A DNA stretch of 64,000 nucleotides from Planctomycetota bacterium (GTDB lineage Bacteria; Planctomycetota; Phycisphaerae; Phycisphaerales; Phycisphaeraceae), in assembly GCA_016350165.1 (NCBI GenBank), contig CP066225.1:3410001-3474000 (forward strand), given 5' to 3'. Under the pieces are notes generated by a model. The model saw only the letters and a program-made list of their open reading frames with translations. It had not been told where the DNA came from and ran no database searches. Made by a program: the position numbers and the translations under genes. Shown piece by piece: positions 49,148 to 58,579 of this stretch (its first letter is position 1; every line of letters starts with the position of its first letter).

Positions 49148-49774
49148 TTATGCGGCGACGGTTGTTGGCGAGGCTGATGTTGAAGGTTTGTTGAGTTTTG
49201 GTTCGAGTACTTTCTCGATGAGCGTGAAGACACCCAGAGCGATAATGATGAGGGCGATGATGAAGTACCAGGGTGAGATTTGTGTGAGGTCAACGAATGT
49301 AATTTTGGTTGTTGATTTGCCAGCGACTTCGGCAGTGACGCCGATCCATTTGAGGAGATTGCTGGAGATGGATGGGTAGACTTCAGCAAAGATGCCGCCG
49401 CCGACGATCATGCCGAGGATACCGGGGTAGATGTCACGTGAACCATCACCGATGGCTGCGATACCAGTGCCGGGGCAGAAGCCGAGCATGGCCATGCCGA
49501 TTCCGAAGATGAGTCCGCCGACGATGTTGGCTGCGAGTGCAGCGGATTTAACGTGCATTGGGAAATCGATGCCGATGGCTCTCATGCCCCATATGCCGAC
49601 AGCGCCGGTGATGATGGCGGTGAGCATGACTTTGAGGACGGTGTAGTCGCGAAAGAGGAATTGGTTGAGGATGGTATGGTAGCGTGTGACGTGTGCTTTT
49701 TGGAGTAGGAAGCCAAAGATAAGGCCTGTTGTGAGACCGGCAATGATCATGAATGGTGTGGTTATACTAAGCAT
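49148..49774 (-). CDS. YeeE/YedE family sulfur transporter, half-size, second gene
   Basis: 208 residues, about five membrane segments. Contains the conserved Cys motif in LGFCPGTGIAAIGDGSRD, the pore signature of YeeE/YedE (TsuA) proteins that import thiosulfate or related sulfur species. Half-size members act in pairs; the partner is 66 bases upstream (49841-50386). Likely co-transcribed and controlled by the divergent ArsR gene. Confidence 0.83.
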   Translation of the reverse strand: MLSITTPFMIIAGLTTGLIFGFLLQKAHVTRYHTILNQFLFRDYTVLKVMLTAIITGAVGIWGMRAIGIDFPMHVKSAALAANIVGGLIFGIGMAMLGFCPGTGIAAIGDGSRDIYPGILGMIVGGGIFAEVYPSISSNLLKWIGVTAEVAGKSTTKITFVDLTQISPWYFIIALIIIALGVFTLIEKVLEPKLNKPSTSASPTTVAA

Positions 49775-49840
49775 TTGATTAGACTCCTTGTTAGGAGGTT
49801 GTTGATAAGTTGAAAACCTGTTGATATGTCTAACTGATGA

Positions 49841-50386
49841 TTAGGTAGCCGCAGGTTTTTTGAGGCCGAACATGAGGAAGGCGGTGATGACGCCTGAACC
49901 GAACATTGCGAAGAAGAATGTCCATGAGCCGAGTGCAAGTTGGAGGCCGCCTGATATGCCGTGGCCTGAAGTACATCCACCGGCCATGCGTGCGCCGAAG
50001 AGCATGATGACGCCGCCGAGGAAGGCGACTGCGTAGCGTTTGAGTTTTGAAGGGCCAAATCGCTGTTCCCAAAGGGGCGGAACAGATGCTTTATAGGGTT
50101 GCTTCGCGAGTTTGGCTGCGATGAATGCACCGATGGGCATTGTGAGGACGAGGAAGAATTGCCAATCGAACATCATCTTTTTCGGTGGGTTGAAGTATTT
50201 GCTGTAGTAAGGATTGGCTTCAACGTGTGCAGGTGCGACGACGGCGGTTGCGAGGCCGGCAGTTTTTGCCATGGTTGTGGAGGTACCGATGGCTTTGCCG
50301 AAACCTGCGAAGACGATCCAACTGAGAACACCGATGCCGATGCCGACGACGTAGGGGTTCGATCGCTTGCGTAAGATGCTGCTCAT
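49841..50386 (-). CDS. YeeE/YedE family sulfur transporter, half-size, first gene
   Basis: 181 residues from the ATG at 50386 with a GAGGAG SD; the open frame continues to 50491 but would be poorly initiated. Four or more membrane segments, with the Cys motif RMAGGCTSGHGISG that lines the sulfur path in the family. An extended periplasmic loop (EANPYYSKYFNPPKK) separates the first two segments. Forms a pair with the next gene. Confidence 0.83.
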   Translation of the reverse strand: MSSILRKRSNPYVVGIGIGVLSWIVFAGFGKAIGTSTTMAKTAGLATAVVAPAHVEANPYYSKYFNPPKKMMFDWQFFLVLTMPIGAFIAAKLAKQPYKASVPPLWEQRFGPSKLKRYAVAFLGGVIMLFGARMAGGCTSGHGISGGLQLALGSWTFFFAMFGSGVITAFLMFGLKKPAAT

Positions 50387-50453
50387 GTTTTGCTCCTCGT
50401 GTGTTATTTGCTTGATGTGTTTTTGTGTGTGAATCAAAAATTGTTTCTTGATA

Positions 50454-50481
50454 ATGTGAGTATATGATAAAATAATCACAT
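50454..50481. promoter_or_regulatory. Candidate ArsR operator in the YeeE/ArsR divergent promoter
   Basis: ATGTGA and TCACAT (50454-50459, 50476-50481) flank an AT-rich core containing TATATGATAAAAT. It lies 70 bases upstream of the transporter start. ArsR proteins commonly bind AT-rich imperfect palindromes in such spacers. Confidence 0.35.
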
Positions 50482-50648
50482 AGTAATACAAGCATACTTT
50501 CGGTAATTACGGTAGAATTGCGACAGTAAAAGCGGTTAAAAAGTGATTGATCGGTCGGAGAGGGTGGGTGAATGTCTTCTGGAGCATCGAGAGTTGCGAA
50601 TAGAAGACGCCCGTGTCTTTAGTAAAATTTTTGTGAAATTGGCAAAAA

Positions 50649-50969
50649 ATGAAGAAGCGAGATCAAAAACGATACGAAAAGCAGGCGGAAATGCTTGCTT
50701 CGATTGCGCATCCAATACGTGTGGGGATTGTTGATTATCTAACGAAGGGTGAAGCGTGTGTTGCGGATATTGCGGCACATGTTGATAGTGAGCGATCGAA
50801 TGTTTCGCGTCATTTGAGTTTGATGTTGAAGAGCGGTGCGCTTGTTTGTCGTAAGGATGGCTTGCAGGTTTACTATTCTTTGTCGACGCCTTGCACTGCG
50901 AAGTTTTTAGAATGTGCTAATCGAGTGTTAGAGCATAAGTTTAAAGAAGATGCGAAACTGTATGATTGA
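50649..50969 (+). CDS. ArsR family transcriptional regulator
   Basis: 106 residues with a winged helix: LASIAHPIRVGIVDYL, ACVADIAAHVDSERSNVSRHLSLMLKSGAL (recognition helix about 43-61) and the wing GLQVYYSL. Cys at 37, 67, 82 and 89. Cys37 in the ACVAD position and a Cys in the last helix recall the two-Cys persulfide sensors (BigR/SqrR) as well as metal sensors; with sulfur transporters divergent from it, a sulfur signal is the more likely guess. Probably represses the YeeE genes and itself. Confidence 0.88.
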   Translation: MKKRDQKRYEKQAEMLASIAHPIRVGIVDYLTKGEACVADIAAHVDSERSNVSRHLSLMLKSGALVCRKDGLQVYYSLSTPCTAKFLECANRVLEHKFKEDAKLYD

Positions 50970-50992
50970 TTTGCATGAAAAATGAGCAAATA

Positions 50993-51024
50993 AAAAGGCA
51001 TGGATTTTAGTCCATGCCTTTTTT
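50993..51024. terminator. Bidirectional terminator
   Basis: 13-bp stem (50993-51005 with 51012-51024) with A-run and T-run ends, between the ArsR gene and the convergent PEP-CTERM gene. Confidence 0.9.
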
Positions 51025-51042
51025 AGTTACTGAACAGAGATT

Positions 51043-51969
51043 TTATTTGCGACGCTTGAGAGCGAGCAGGCCGCCAAGACCGAGCAGTACGAGTGATGCT
51101 GGTTCTGGGATAACTTGTGTAACGACGATACCGTCGATGTTGAAGTTGGTTGCTTCACCAGCAATGCCTGCGCCACCCAAAGTGAGTGTTAGTGCTTGTG
51201 CTGAATCGTTGCTGACATTGAGTTCCCAAACATGCTTGCCTTTGATTGAGTCGCCACTCTGGCTTGTAATGATAGATGTCGTAGCGGCTGTTGCGGCACC
51301 GTCGTCAAGAGCAGCGGTAAGGTCAACTGTCATACCATTGTTGTTCATGAAGAGGTAAACGGTGTAGTCGCCAGCATCAAGATTAACTGTGGTTGCAACG
51401 TCAGCGGTCACACTAGAATCATGTGATTTTGCGAATGCAACGCCGAGGCGCCCACTGTCTTCATCACGTTCGACAGCTTCTTCTACGAGTTCGCCTTCAC
51501 CATTGTCAACGAGTTGGAAGACAGGGCCATCACCATCACTGAAGAACCAGCCAGCGTTATGCTTGGAGAAGTTGGCGCTAGATTTATATGTTGATGGGAG
51601 CGGTTTTTTAGCAAAAGACCACCAGCCGTAACCGCGGCTATCGTTGGACTTTGTAATCGTTAGGGTATTTGAGATGATGCCAGCATCTTTTGTGATTGAG
51701 AAGTAAGCATCTTCTTGTGCTGGGGGTGAGAATGCAGCATTATCAGGATCAAGCGGAGCGACAGCATCAGTTGTTGCACGCCAGTAACTCCAATCGACAA
51801 CATCAGGAATAGAGTTCATGTCAGCAGCATCGCCACCGACAACTTCCGTGACGCTTAAATCTTTTGCTAAGAAGTCATTGTCGAGTGTTCCGTTGATTGT
51901 GCTTGCAGACAATCCACTTGCGCAAAGCAGACCGGCTGCGGTTAATGTTGCGAGTTTTGTGATATGCAT
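51043..51969 (-). CDS. PEP-CTERM exported protein
   Basis: 308 residues from the ATG at 51969 (SD GGAGGA); the frame is open to 52074 without a better start. Signal peptide to about residue 22 (SGLSAS). The body is a beta-rich extracellular domain without an enzyme motif. The C-terminus has the PEP-CTERM sorting signal: VIPEPASLVLLGLGGLLALKRRK, i.e. PEP motif, membrane helix, basic end. It would be processed by an exosortase (not in this window) and sent to the cell surface or matrix. Confidence 0.88.
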   Translation of the reverse strand: MHITKLATLTAAGLLCASGLSASTINGTLDNDFLAKDLSVTEVVGGDAADMNSIPDVVDWSYWRATTDAVAPLDPDNAAFSPPAQEDAYFSITKDAGIISNTLTITKSNDSRGYGWWSFAKKPLPSTYKSSANFSKHNAGWFFSDGDGPVFQLVDNGEGELVEEAVERDEDSGRLGVAFAKSHDSSVTADVATTVNLDAGDYTVYLFMNNNGMTVDLTAALDDGAATAATTSIITSQSGDSIKGKHVWELNVSNDSAQALTLTLGGAGIAGEATNFNIDGIVVTQVIPEPASLVLLGLGGLLALKRRK

Positions 51970-52427
51970 CAATTGTTCCTCCGAGGTGTAAATTAACGAA
52001 TCTCTCTGTGAAAAATGAAAGTAAATCGGCCGTGTTATAGAAACAGTGGCCACTAATGAGGCGAATTCCATCATTTTGCAGTGATGGAGTAGCTGTGAAG
52101 CATGTGAAATGCTTGAACTGAAACAGCTACAGTAGGAGCAAGTGGAATTGCGGAGCGCTCCGAAACTTTTTTAAGTGTAATGCAAAGAATTGTAAAAGCA
52201 AGAATTTACTCGCATAAATGTTCGATTTTATGATGCTTTTAGTATGGTCTTAGGTTGTTTGAATGTGGTAGTGGGTAGGGCCTAGTTGGACTCGTGGCTC
52301 TAAAATCATGTAAGATAGTAAGATGCGCTGCCACGCGGGGCGGCGATGAACTTGATTTCATATGAAGAATGGCAGTTTATGCGATTCTGATCTGGTTGGT
52401 TGGCAACCAATAAGTAAGGTAAATTTG
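51970..52427. other. Intergenic region between PEP-CTERM and DEAD-box genes
   Basis: 458 bases with divergent promoters. An imperfect dyad around GTAGCTGT ... ACAGCTAC (52089-52096 with 52125-52132) is visible. An in-frame ATG at 52362 could extend the helicase by 22 unlikely residues. Nothing else found. Confidence 0.45.
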
Positions 52428-54044
52428 ATGCGATTTGAAGACATGGGCTTGATTGAGCCGCTGATGAAGGCGGTGGATAAGAAGGGCTACGAAGCTCCGA
52501 CAGAGATTCAGCGTGAGGTATTCGCTGACGTCATGGCGGGGAACGATGTTCTCGGAATCGCTCAGACCGGCACTGGTAAGACAGCTGCGTTTGCTTTGCC
52601 GATTTTACAGAAGCTCACGCAGAATGCGCCTAAGTTTAAACTGAAACCTGGTGCGAAACCATCCAGACGAGGTGGTGGACGTCGGCGTGATGCGAGTGAT
52701 GATCGACCCATTCGAGGGTTGGTGATTGTGCCGACACGTGAGCTTGCTGAGCAAGTTGGTGAAAGTTTCCAAGACTACGGCCGATATACCGGCTTGCGTC
52801 GCGCGGTGGTTTATGGTGGTGTGAAACAAGGTAGGCAAGTCCAGGCATTACAGCGAGGCGTGGATATTGTAGTTGCGACGCCGGGTCGTTTGTTTGACTT
52901 GATGGAGCAGGGGTATGTGAATCTGAAGCATGTAGAGATATGTGTTTTGGATGAAGCGGACCGCATGCTTGATATGGGTTTTCTTCCTGATATCCGAGCG
53001 CTTCAAAAAGCATTACCTAAGAAGAATGGTGGTGTTCAGCATCTGATGTTCTCAGCAACACTCCCGAACTCTATCCGTGGGTTAGCTGATTCAATTTTGA
53101 ATGAACCTGAGTTTATTGAAATTGAGCCAGAGACGATTGCTGCGGAAACCGTGCAACAAGTCCTGTATGAAGTTGAACGAAAAGATAAACCTGCACTGTT
53201 ACGTCAGCTACTCAGTGAAGATCACCTTAAGCGCGTACTCGTTTTCTGTAGGACGAAACGTAATGCGGATAAGTTGGTACAGCGTCTAGCCAAGTTTAAT
53301 TTTTCAGCTGAATCTATTCACTCAGACCGTTCACAGGCTGCAAGACAGCGTGCGTTGGATGGTTTTAAGAATGGTGATGTTGACGTTCTGATTGCGACAG
53401 ATATTGCTGCACGTGGTATTGATGTTCAGGATATTTCGCATGTTGTGAACTACGATTTGCCTGAAGATCCTGAAACGTACATCCACCGTATTGGCCGAAC
53501 GGGTCGTGCTGGAGCGAATGGTGATGCAATTTCATTTGTTAGTCATGATGATAAAAAATCGCTGCGACAAATTGAACGACTTTTAGGTTGGCACATCCCG
53601 ATCCGTCAGCATCAATTTGAGAAAGAGGACTTGGCTGAGATCCTTGCACGTGGTGGCAAGAAGAAGGCTGAGCTTAAGAAGAAGAAAGTGAAAACACGTC
53701 CGGGCGTTGGCCGTGTAAGTGGTGGTAGTGCTGCCAAGCCAAAGGGTAAAAGTAATCGCAAAGCTGTTTCCAATAAGAAACAAACTAAGCGTACGGTAAC
53801 TAAGAAAGTTACCAAGAAGAAAGCGACAGTTAAGAAGAACACCGCTCCGAAGAAGAAAGCTGCTCCAAAGAAAAAGGCATCTGCAACGAAGCCTAAGAAA
53901 AAGGCGGCTTTCAAGAAGAAGGCTGCTAAAGGCGTTAAAAAGGGTGGGGCAAAGCGTAGCAGCAAGGGTATGCGTAAGAAGGCATCACGTTCAGGTGCTG
54001 TCAAGCAGCGTAAAGGTGGCGGCGTCAAGAAAAAACGCAGTTAA
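52428..54044 (+). CDS. DEAD-box RNA helicase with Lys-rich tail
   Basis: 538 residues from the ATG at 52428 (AAGG SD), where the Q-motif region FEDMGLIEPLMKAVDKKGYEAPTEIQ begins. Motif I AQTGTGKT, Ia VPTREL, II DEAD, III SAT, then DIAARGIDVQDI and HRIGRTGRAG. RhlE-like core to about residue 395. The last 140 residues are a low-complexity Lys/Ala tail (KKK, PKKKA repeats), like histone H1 tails and longer than usual in RhlE, probably an RNA-binding anchor. Between motifs I and Ia is a basic insert (SRRGGGRRRD). ATP-dependent RNA remodelling in ribosome assembly or decay. Confidence 0.95.
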   Translation: MRFEDMGLIEPLMKAVDKKGYEAPTEIQREVFADVMAGNDVLGIAQTGTGKTAAFALPILQKLTQNAPKFKLKPGAKPSRRGGGRRRDASDDRPIRGLVIVPTRELAEQVGESFQDYGRYTGLRRAVVYGGVKQGRQVQALQRGVDIVVATPGRLFDLMEQGYVNLKHVEICVLDEADRMLDMGFLPDIRALQKALPKKNGGVQHLMFSATLPNSIRGLADSILNEPEFIEIEPETIAAETVQQVLYEVERKDKPALLRQLLSEDHLKRVLVFCRTKRNADKLVQRLAKFNFSAESIHSDRSQAARQRALDGFKNGDVDVLIATDIAARGIDVQDISHVVNYDLPEDPETYIHRIGRTGRAGANGDAISFVSHDDKKSLRQIERLLGWHIPIRQHQFEKEDLAEILARGGKKKAELKKKKVKTRPGVGRVSGGSAAKPKGKSNRKAVSNKKQTKRTVTKKVTKKKATVKKNTAPKKKAAPKKKASATKPKKKAAFKKKAAKGVKKGGAKRSSKGMRKKASRSGAVKQRKGGGVKKKRS

Positions 54045-54074
54045 TAGGTCTTGTACCACAATCAGTAAACCATC

Positions 54075-54106
54075 AATAGTCACGCAAAAGCGTGGCTATT
54101 TTTTAT
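54075..54106 (+). terminator. Terminator of the DEAD-box gene
   Basis: 11-bp stem (54075-54085 with 54090-54100, one G-T pair), AAAA loop, T-run. Confidence 0.9.
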
Positions 54107-54270
54107 GGACTTTAAACAACCTGAAAAATTGTCACGACAGGGTGTTGAACAAGTTTGAGATTAGTCTATATTGTGTTCACCTTTACCGGGTTACTTGTAT
54201 TGAGTGTGTAGGGCTATGCGGTCGTATGTATAGCTTTTATCGCTGTTGTTCAATTTGAACAGGTGGCCTT

Positions 54271-56955
54271 GTGAACCATTTCAAAGCTTGTTTGTGTTCT
54301 GCTCGTGTATGGATGCTTTTGATCCTCGCACTACTTTTATCAAACCAACCTTCAATTATTCTTGCCCAATCCACCGGCCCAGCCGTTGACGATAACAATG
54401 TGCTCTATGCACAGGATGTTCTTTTCGATGGCAGTGAGGCTCGCCTTGTCAGCGAAGAAGGCTCCGAATTCGTCGGCTACTGGGATGGACTTGAGACTTC
54501 AATCTATTGGAATGTTAGAGTCGTCAAAGGTGGTAAAGCAAAAATCATCGTCAAGCAAGGCGTGATCGAAGAAAACGCAGGCAGTGACTATGCGATCATC
54601 ATCGGTGATCAAACATTCAATGCAAAAACAGTAGGCACTGAAAAGTGGACCTCACTTATTGATGTGTCTGTTGGTGATGTTGAGCTAAAAGCAGGTGACA
54701 CAATCACCGTACGTGTAAAGCCTGTTAAGCATGCGAAGCCAAACCTGTTTATGTGTTTGGGGTCAGTGCGTTTTGATGGTGATGTCATCGTTGAACTGCT
54801 CGGTGAAGATGTTGATTTTGCACCAGTCCAAAGCGGTAAAGCTGGTTACGCACAAGTAGATGTGAGCGTGTATTATCCTGCAGCGATTACCGATCACGAT
54901 CAGTATCAATCACTCATGATGCTTGAGCCACTGACGATCAATCGTCCAATCTATAATAAGCCGAGTTTCGCACCTCGCTTCGAACAAAACGAAACGCGTT
55001 ATCGTGCAATCATTGATATTCCTGAAGGCGCAAATGTGTATGGCGGCGGAGAAGTCTATGGAGGACTTGAAAGAACTAACGTCGAAACTCGCTTCTGGAA
55101 TTCAGACAATTTTGCATACGTACGTGATCGTGGCAGGCGTCTTTATCAAACCCATCCTTGGATGATGGTTGTTCGTAAAGACGGTACATCCTTTGGCATT
55201 ATTGCCGATACAACTTGGCGTGGCAAAGTTCAAACCACAAACAAAACCATTACCTATACTTTCGATGGTGAGCCGTTTCGCGTCGTCATCCTTGAAGGTG
55301 ATACGCCGCAACAAGTTGTGCAGAAACTCGCTGATTTAACAGGTAAAATGAAGCTCCCACCTAAGTGGGCGCTTGGTTATCAGCAATGCCGTTGGTCATA
55401 CGAGCCAGATTCGCGTGTGAAGGAAATCGCAGATGAATTTCGCAAGCGTAAGTTGCCTTGTGATGTGATTTGGATGGACATCGACTACATGGACGGCTTC
55501 CGAGTCTTCACTTTCGATGGCACAAAATTCCCCAACCCTAAAGAGCTGAATACCTACCTCAACGATCGCGGTTTCAAAGGTGTTTGGATGATCGATCCCG
55601 GCGTTAAAGTTGATGACGAAACCGGTTACAAAGTTTATGAGTCCGGCAACGAAATCGATGCATGGGTTAAAGATAAAGATGGTAATACATATGTCGGCAA
55701 CGTTTGGCCCGGTGCATGTGTTTTCCCAGACTACTCACGCAGCGATGTACGCAAGTGGTGGGCAGGTCTTTACAAAGATTACATGGCTACCGGCATCAGT
55801 GGTGTTTGGAACGATATGAATGAACCTGCTGTTTTCGACGGCCCTGACTGGACCATGCCGATGACCAATCAGCACGCAGGTGACCACAACATCAAGCCCG
55901 GTACACATCGTCAGTACCACAACGTTTATGGCTTCCTCATGGTTCAAGCCAGTTACCAAGGCATCATGGAAGCCAACCCAGACAAACGTCCATTCCTTCT
56001 CACACGCTCAAACTATCTCGGCGGCCAACGTTACGCCGCAACATGGACTGGCGATAACAAGTCATCATCAGCTCACATGAAAATGTCAGTACCCATGACA
56101 TTAACACTTGGCCTATCAGGTCAACCATTCAATGGCCCCGACCTTGGTGGTTTTTCTGAAACACTTGAAGGTGAACTCTGGTCACAATGGATCGGCTTCG
56201 GCACACTTTTCCCATTCGTGCGTGGCCACGCAATCAAAGGCAGCAACGACAAAGAGCCTTGGGCTTTCGGCGAAGAAATCGAAGACATCTCACGTGTCGC
56301 ACTCGAACGCCGTTACCGTCTTATGCCTTACTTCTACACAGTCTTCGAAGAATCCAGTCGTAACGGCCTCCCAGTCATGCGACCAATCTTCATGGCTGAC
56401 CCAACCGACCTCGATCTTCGTAACGAAGAAAAAGCCTTCCTTGTTGGCAAAGATTTACTCGTAATCCCACGTTGGGCAGAGGATGTGAAACTCCCGCAAG
56501 ACACTTGGGAAAGCGTTTCACTTGTTGGCGAAGAGATTGACGACGAACCATATCAAGCCGACATCAAAATCCGCGGCGGCGCTATCGTCCCTGTTGGCAA
56601 AGTCGTTCAAAACACAACCGAAAACTCATTCGACCCACTCACTCTCATGATCGCACTCGACGACAACGGCCAAGCCACTGGCACCCTTTATGAAGATGCT
56701 GAAGACGGTTTTGCCTATCAAAATGGTGAATTCCTTCGTACCACATACCACGCTCAGCTCGACCCACTCAGCAACAAAGTCACCGTTCGCATCATCGAAC
56801 AGCTCGGCAATTGGCAGCCAGCCGATCACGCCGTCGTCATCGAACTCTGGAAAGATGGCACCCCTACAGGCACACAAATCAAATCCGAGCAACTCCTCAA
56901 AACCCCTGAAGGCGTTAGCTTCTACCTCGAACAGGTACCTGCCACCGTCAATTAA
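54271..56955 (+). CDS. Exported GH31 alpha-glucosidase
   Basis: 894 residues starting at a GTG (54271) with an AGGTGG SD. Signal peptide to about residue 33 (IILAQ). An additional N-terminal beta domain (about 40-195; it looks like a carbohydrate-binding or NPCBM-type module) precedes the GH31 N-terminal galactose-mutarotase-like part and barrel. Catalytic nucleophile Asp in GVWNDMNEPAVF, acid/base Asp in TWTGDNKSSS, substrate motif WMDIDYMDGFRVFTFD. C-terminal beta domains end near 890. It should release alpha-linked glucose or xylose from oligosaccharides in the periplasm. Codon use becomes strongly C-ending after about 55.4 kb. Confidence 0.93.
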   Translation: MNHFKACLCSARVWMLLILALLLSNQPSIILAQSTGPAVDDNNVLYAQDVLFDGSEARLVSEEGSEFVGYWDGLETSIYWNVRVVKGGKAKIIVKQGVIEENAGSDYAIIIGDQTFNAKTVGTEKWTSLIDVSVGDVELKAGDTITVRVKPVKHAKPNLFMCLGSVRFDGDVIVELLGEDVDFAPVQSGKAGYAQVDVSVYYPAAITDHDQYQSLMMLEPLTINRPIYNKPSFAPRFEQNETRYRAIIDIPEGANVYGGGEVYGGLERTNVETRFWNSDNFAYVRDRGRRLYQTHPWMMVVRKDGTSFGIIADTTWRGKVQTTNKTITYTFDGEPFRVVILEGDTPQQVVQKLADLTGKMKLPPKWALGYQQCRWSYEPDSRVKEIADEFRKRKLPCDVIWMDIDYMDGFRVFTFDGTKFPNPKELNTYLNDRGFKGVWMIDPGVKVDDETGYKVYESGNEIDAWVKDKDGNTYVGNVWPGACVFPDYSRSDVRKWWAGLYKDYMATGISGVWNDMNEPAVFDGPDWTMPMTNQHAGDHNIKPGTHRQYHNVYGFLMVQASYQGIMEANPDKRPFLLTRSNYLGGQRYAATWTGDNKSSSAHMKMSVPMTLTLGLSGQPFNGPDLGGFSETLEGELWSQWIGFGTLFPFVRGHAIKGSNDKEPWAFGEEIEDISRVALERRYRLMPYFYTVFEESSRNGLPVMRPIFMADPTDLDLRNEEKAFLVGKDLLVIPRWAEDVKLPQDTWESVSLVGEEIDDEPYQADIKIRGGAIVPVGKVVQNTTENSFDPLTLMIALDDNGQATGTLYEDAEDGFAYQNGEFLRTTYHAQLDPLSNKVTVRIIEQLGNWQPADHAVVIELWKDGTPTGTQIKSEQLLKTPEGVSFYLEQVPATVN

Positions 56956-57002
56956 CGCAAGATAAACCCCCACTTGTTTAAATTTTGCTGAAAAAGAACC
57001 AG

Positions 57003-57030
57003 CCGCTCGAATGCTTTGGTATTCGAGCGG
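57003..57030. promoter_or_regulatory. Perfect 10-8-10 inverted repeat before hemL
   Basis: CCGCTCGAAT and ATTCGAGCGG with an eight-base loop, 48 bases after the GH31 stop and 24 bases before the hemL start. No T-run on either side, so it is not a standard terminator; it may slow ribosomes, act as an operator, or stabilise mRNA ends. Confidence 0.55.
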
Positions 57031-57053
57031 CATATCGTGATATATTGAGGCCC

Positions 57054-58388
57054 ATGAACAAAGACCAGGTAAAAGTCGATCGATACGCAAAGTCACGTGA
57101 CGCCTACACGTGGGCATGTGAAGTCATGCCCGGCGGCGTCAACTCGCCTGTACGTGCTTTCAAATCTGTCAACACAGAGCAGGGCGACATCGTCCCCGTC
57201 ACCGTCAAGTCAGGCAAAGGTGCATACGTCACCGACATCGACGGCAACAACTACATCGACTACATCCTCTCATACGGCCCCCTCATCCTCGGCCACACCC
57301 CCGAGTCCGTCTCAGCAGCCATGTCCAAAGTCATGCGCTCAGGCTGGACCTTCGGCATGCCTACTGAACTCGAAACACAACTCGCTCAACTGGTCACAGA
57401 CGTCGTACCAAGCATTGACATCGTCCGCTTCGTTAACTCAGGCACCGAAGCAGTCATGTCAGCGATTCGCCTCGCACGCGCCGCAACCAGTCGCAACAAA
57501 GTCATCAAATGCACCGGCTGCTACCACGGCCACTCGGACTCACTCCTCGTTCAAGCAGGCTCCGGCGCGACAACCCTCGGCGTCCCCTCATCGCCCGGCG
57601 TCCCCGAATCCATCACACAAAACACCATCCTCATCCCATTCAACGACCTCGAAGCCCTCGACTCAGTCCTCAAAGAACAAAGCGAAGAAATCGCCTGTTT
57701 CGTCATCGAACCCATCGCAGGCAACATGGGCTGCATCCCACCAAAAGAAGATTACCTCGAAGTCGTTCGCGAACTCTGCGACCGTCACGGCGTCCTCCTC
57801 ATCTTCGACGAAGTCATGACCGGCTTCCGCGTTGACCTCGGTTGCGCACAAAAACGCTTCGGCGTCATGCCCGATCTCACATGCCTCGGCAAAGTCGTCG
57901 GCGGTGGACTCCCATGTGCAGCCTACGGCGGACGCGAAGACCTCATGCGGCAAGTCGCTCCAGACGGCCCTGTCTACCAAGCCGGCACACTCTCCGGCAA
58001 TCCACTCGCCATGGCAGCAGGTCTCGCCACCCTCGAAGCACTTCGTGACACCGACGCCTACGGCATCCTCGAAACAAACACAGCCAAACTCCAGGAAGGC
58101 CTCGAAAAAGCCGCATCTGACGCCGGTGTATCCATTTACACCACGCGCGTCGGCTCCATGTTCGGCCTCTTCTTCTCAGACACACCAGTCCTCAACTACC
58201 AAGACGCCACCAACTGCCGTACCGACCACTACGCAATTTTCTTCCAAACTATGCTCGAACAAGGCATTATGCTCGCACCAAGCGCCTTCGAAACTTGGTT
58301 CACCTCCACGCAACACGACGAAACCGTCATCAGCAAAACCATCGAAGCTGCCTCCATCGCATTCCAGAAGATCGCAGAAGCTGAATAA
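57054..58388 (+). CDS. hemL: Glutamate-1-semialdehyde 2,1-aminomutase
   Basis: 444 residues from the ATG at 57054 (GAGG SD); the longer open frame from 56985 runs through the inverted repeat. Fold type I PLP enzyme. PGGVNSPVRAF start, FVNSGTEAVMSAIRLAR, YHGHSDSLLVQAGSG, IFDEVMTGFR, and the PLP Lys in LGKVVGGGLP. It makes 5-aminolevulinate in the C5 tetrapyrrole route. Strong C-ending codon bias. serA follows after a terminator. Confidence 0.97.
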   Translation: MNKDQVKVDRYAKSRDAYTWACEVMPGGVNSPVRAFKSVNTEQGDIVPVTVKSGKGAYVTDIDGNNYIDYILSYGPLILGHTPESVSAAMSKVMRSGWTFGMPTELETQLAQLVTDVVPSIDIVRFVNSGTEAVMSAIRLARAATSRNKVIKCTGCYHGHSDSLLVQAGSGATTLGVPSSPGVPESITQNTILIPFNDLEALDSVLKEQSEEIACFVIEPIAGNMGCIPPKEDYLEVVRELCDRHGVLLIFDEVMTGFRVDLGCAQKRFGVMPDLTCLGKVVGGGLPCAAYGGREDLMRQVAPDGPVYQAGTLSGNPLAMAAGLATLEALRDTDAYGILETNTAKLQEGLEKAASDAGVSIYTTRVGSMFGLFFSDTPVLNYQDATNCRTDHYAIFFQTMLEQGIMLAPSAFETWFTSTQHDETVISKTIEAASIAFQKIAEAE

Positions 58389-58415
58389 GTTCCCCACCTA
58401 AATCCACAATCTACC

Positions 58416-58468
58416 AAGTGTCAGAAGCCCTTTTTGCCTCACAAAAATCGGCTCCTGACACTTTTTTT
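58416..58468 (+). terminator. Terminator of hemL
   Basis: Long imperfect hairpin: outer stem AAGTGTCAG with CTGACACTT (58416-58424, 58455-58463), inner AGCC/GGCT pair, then a T-run. Confidence 0.75.
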
Positions 58469-58579
58469 CGTCCTTTTTGCCCCTCGCCTCACCTCGGGTA
58501 CAATGTTCCTTCTAAGCGGTGCAATGCCGCAATTTATAACCCCAATTTTTCTCCACGAATCGGAGAGAAGGGAACAACA

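Noticed and set aside
57097-58401. Plus-strand ORFs rich in Ser/Thr/Pro or Arg overlapping hemL
   Set aside because: Out-of-frame shadows caused by strong C-ending codon bias in hemL.
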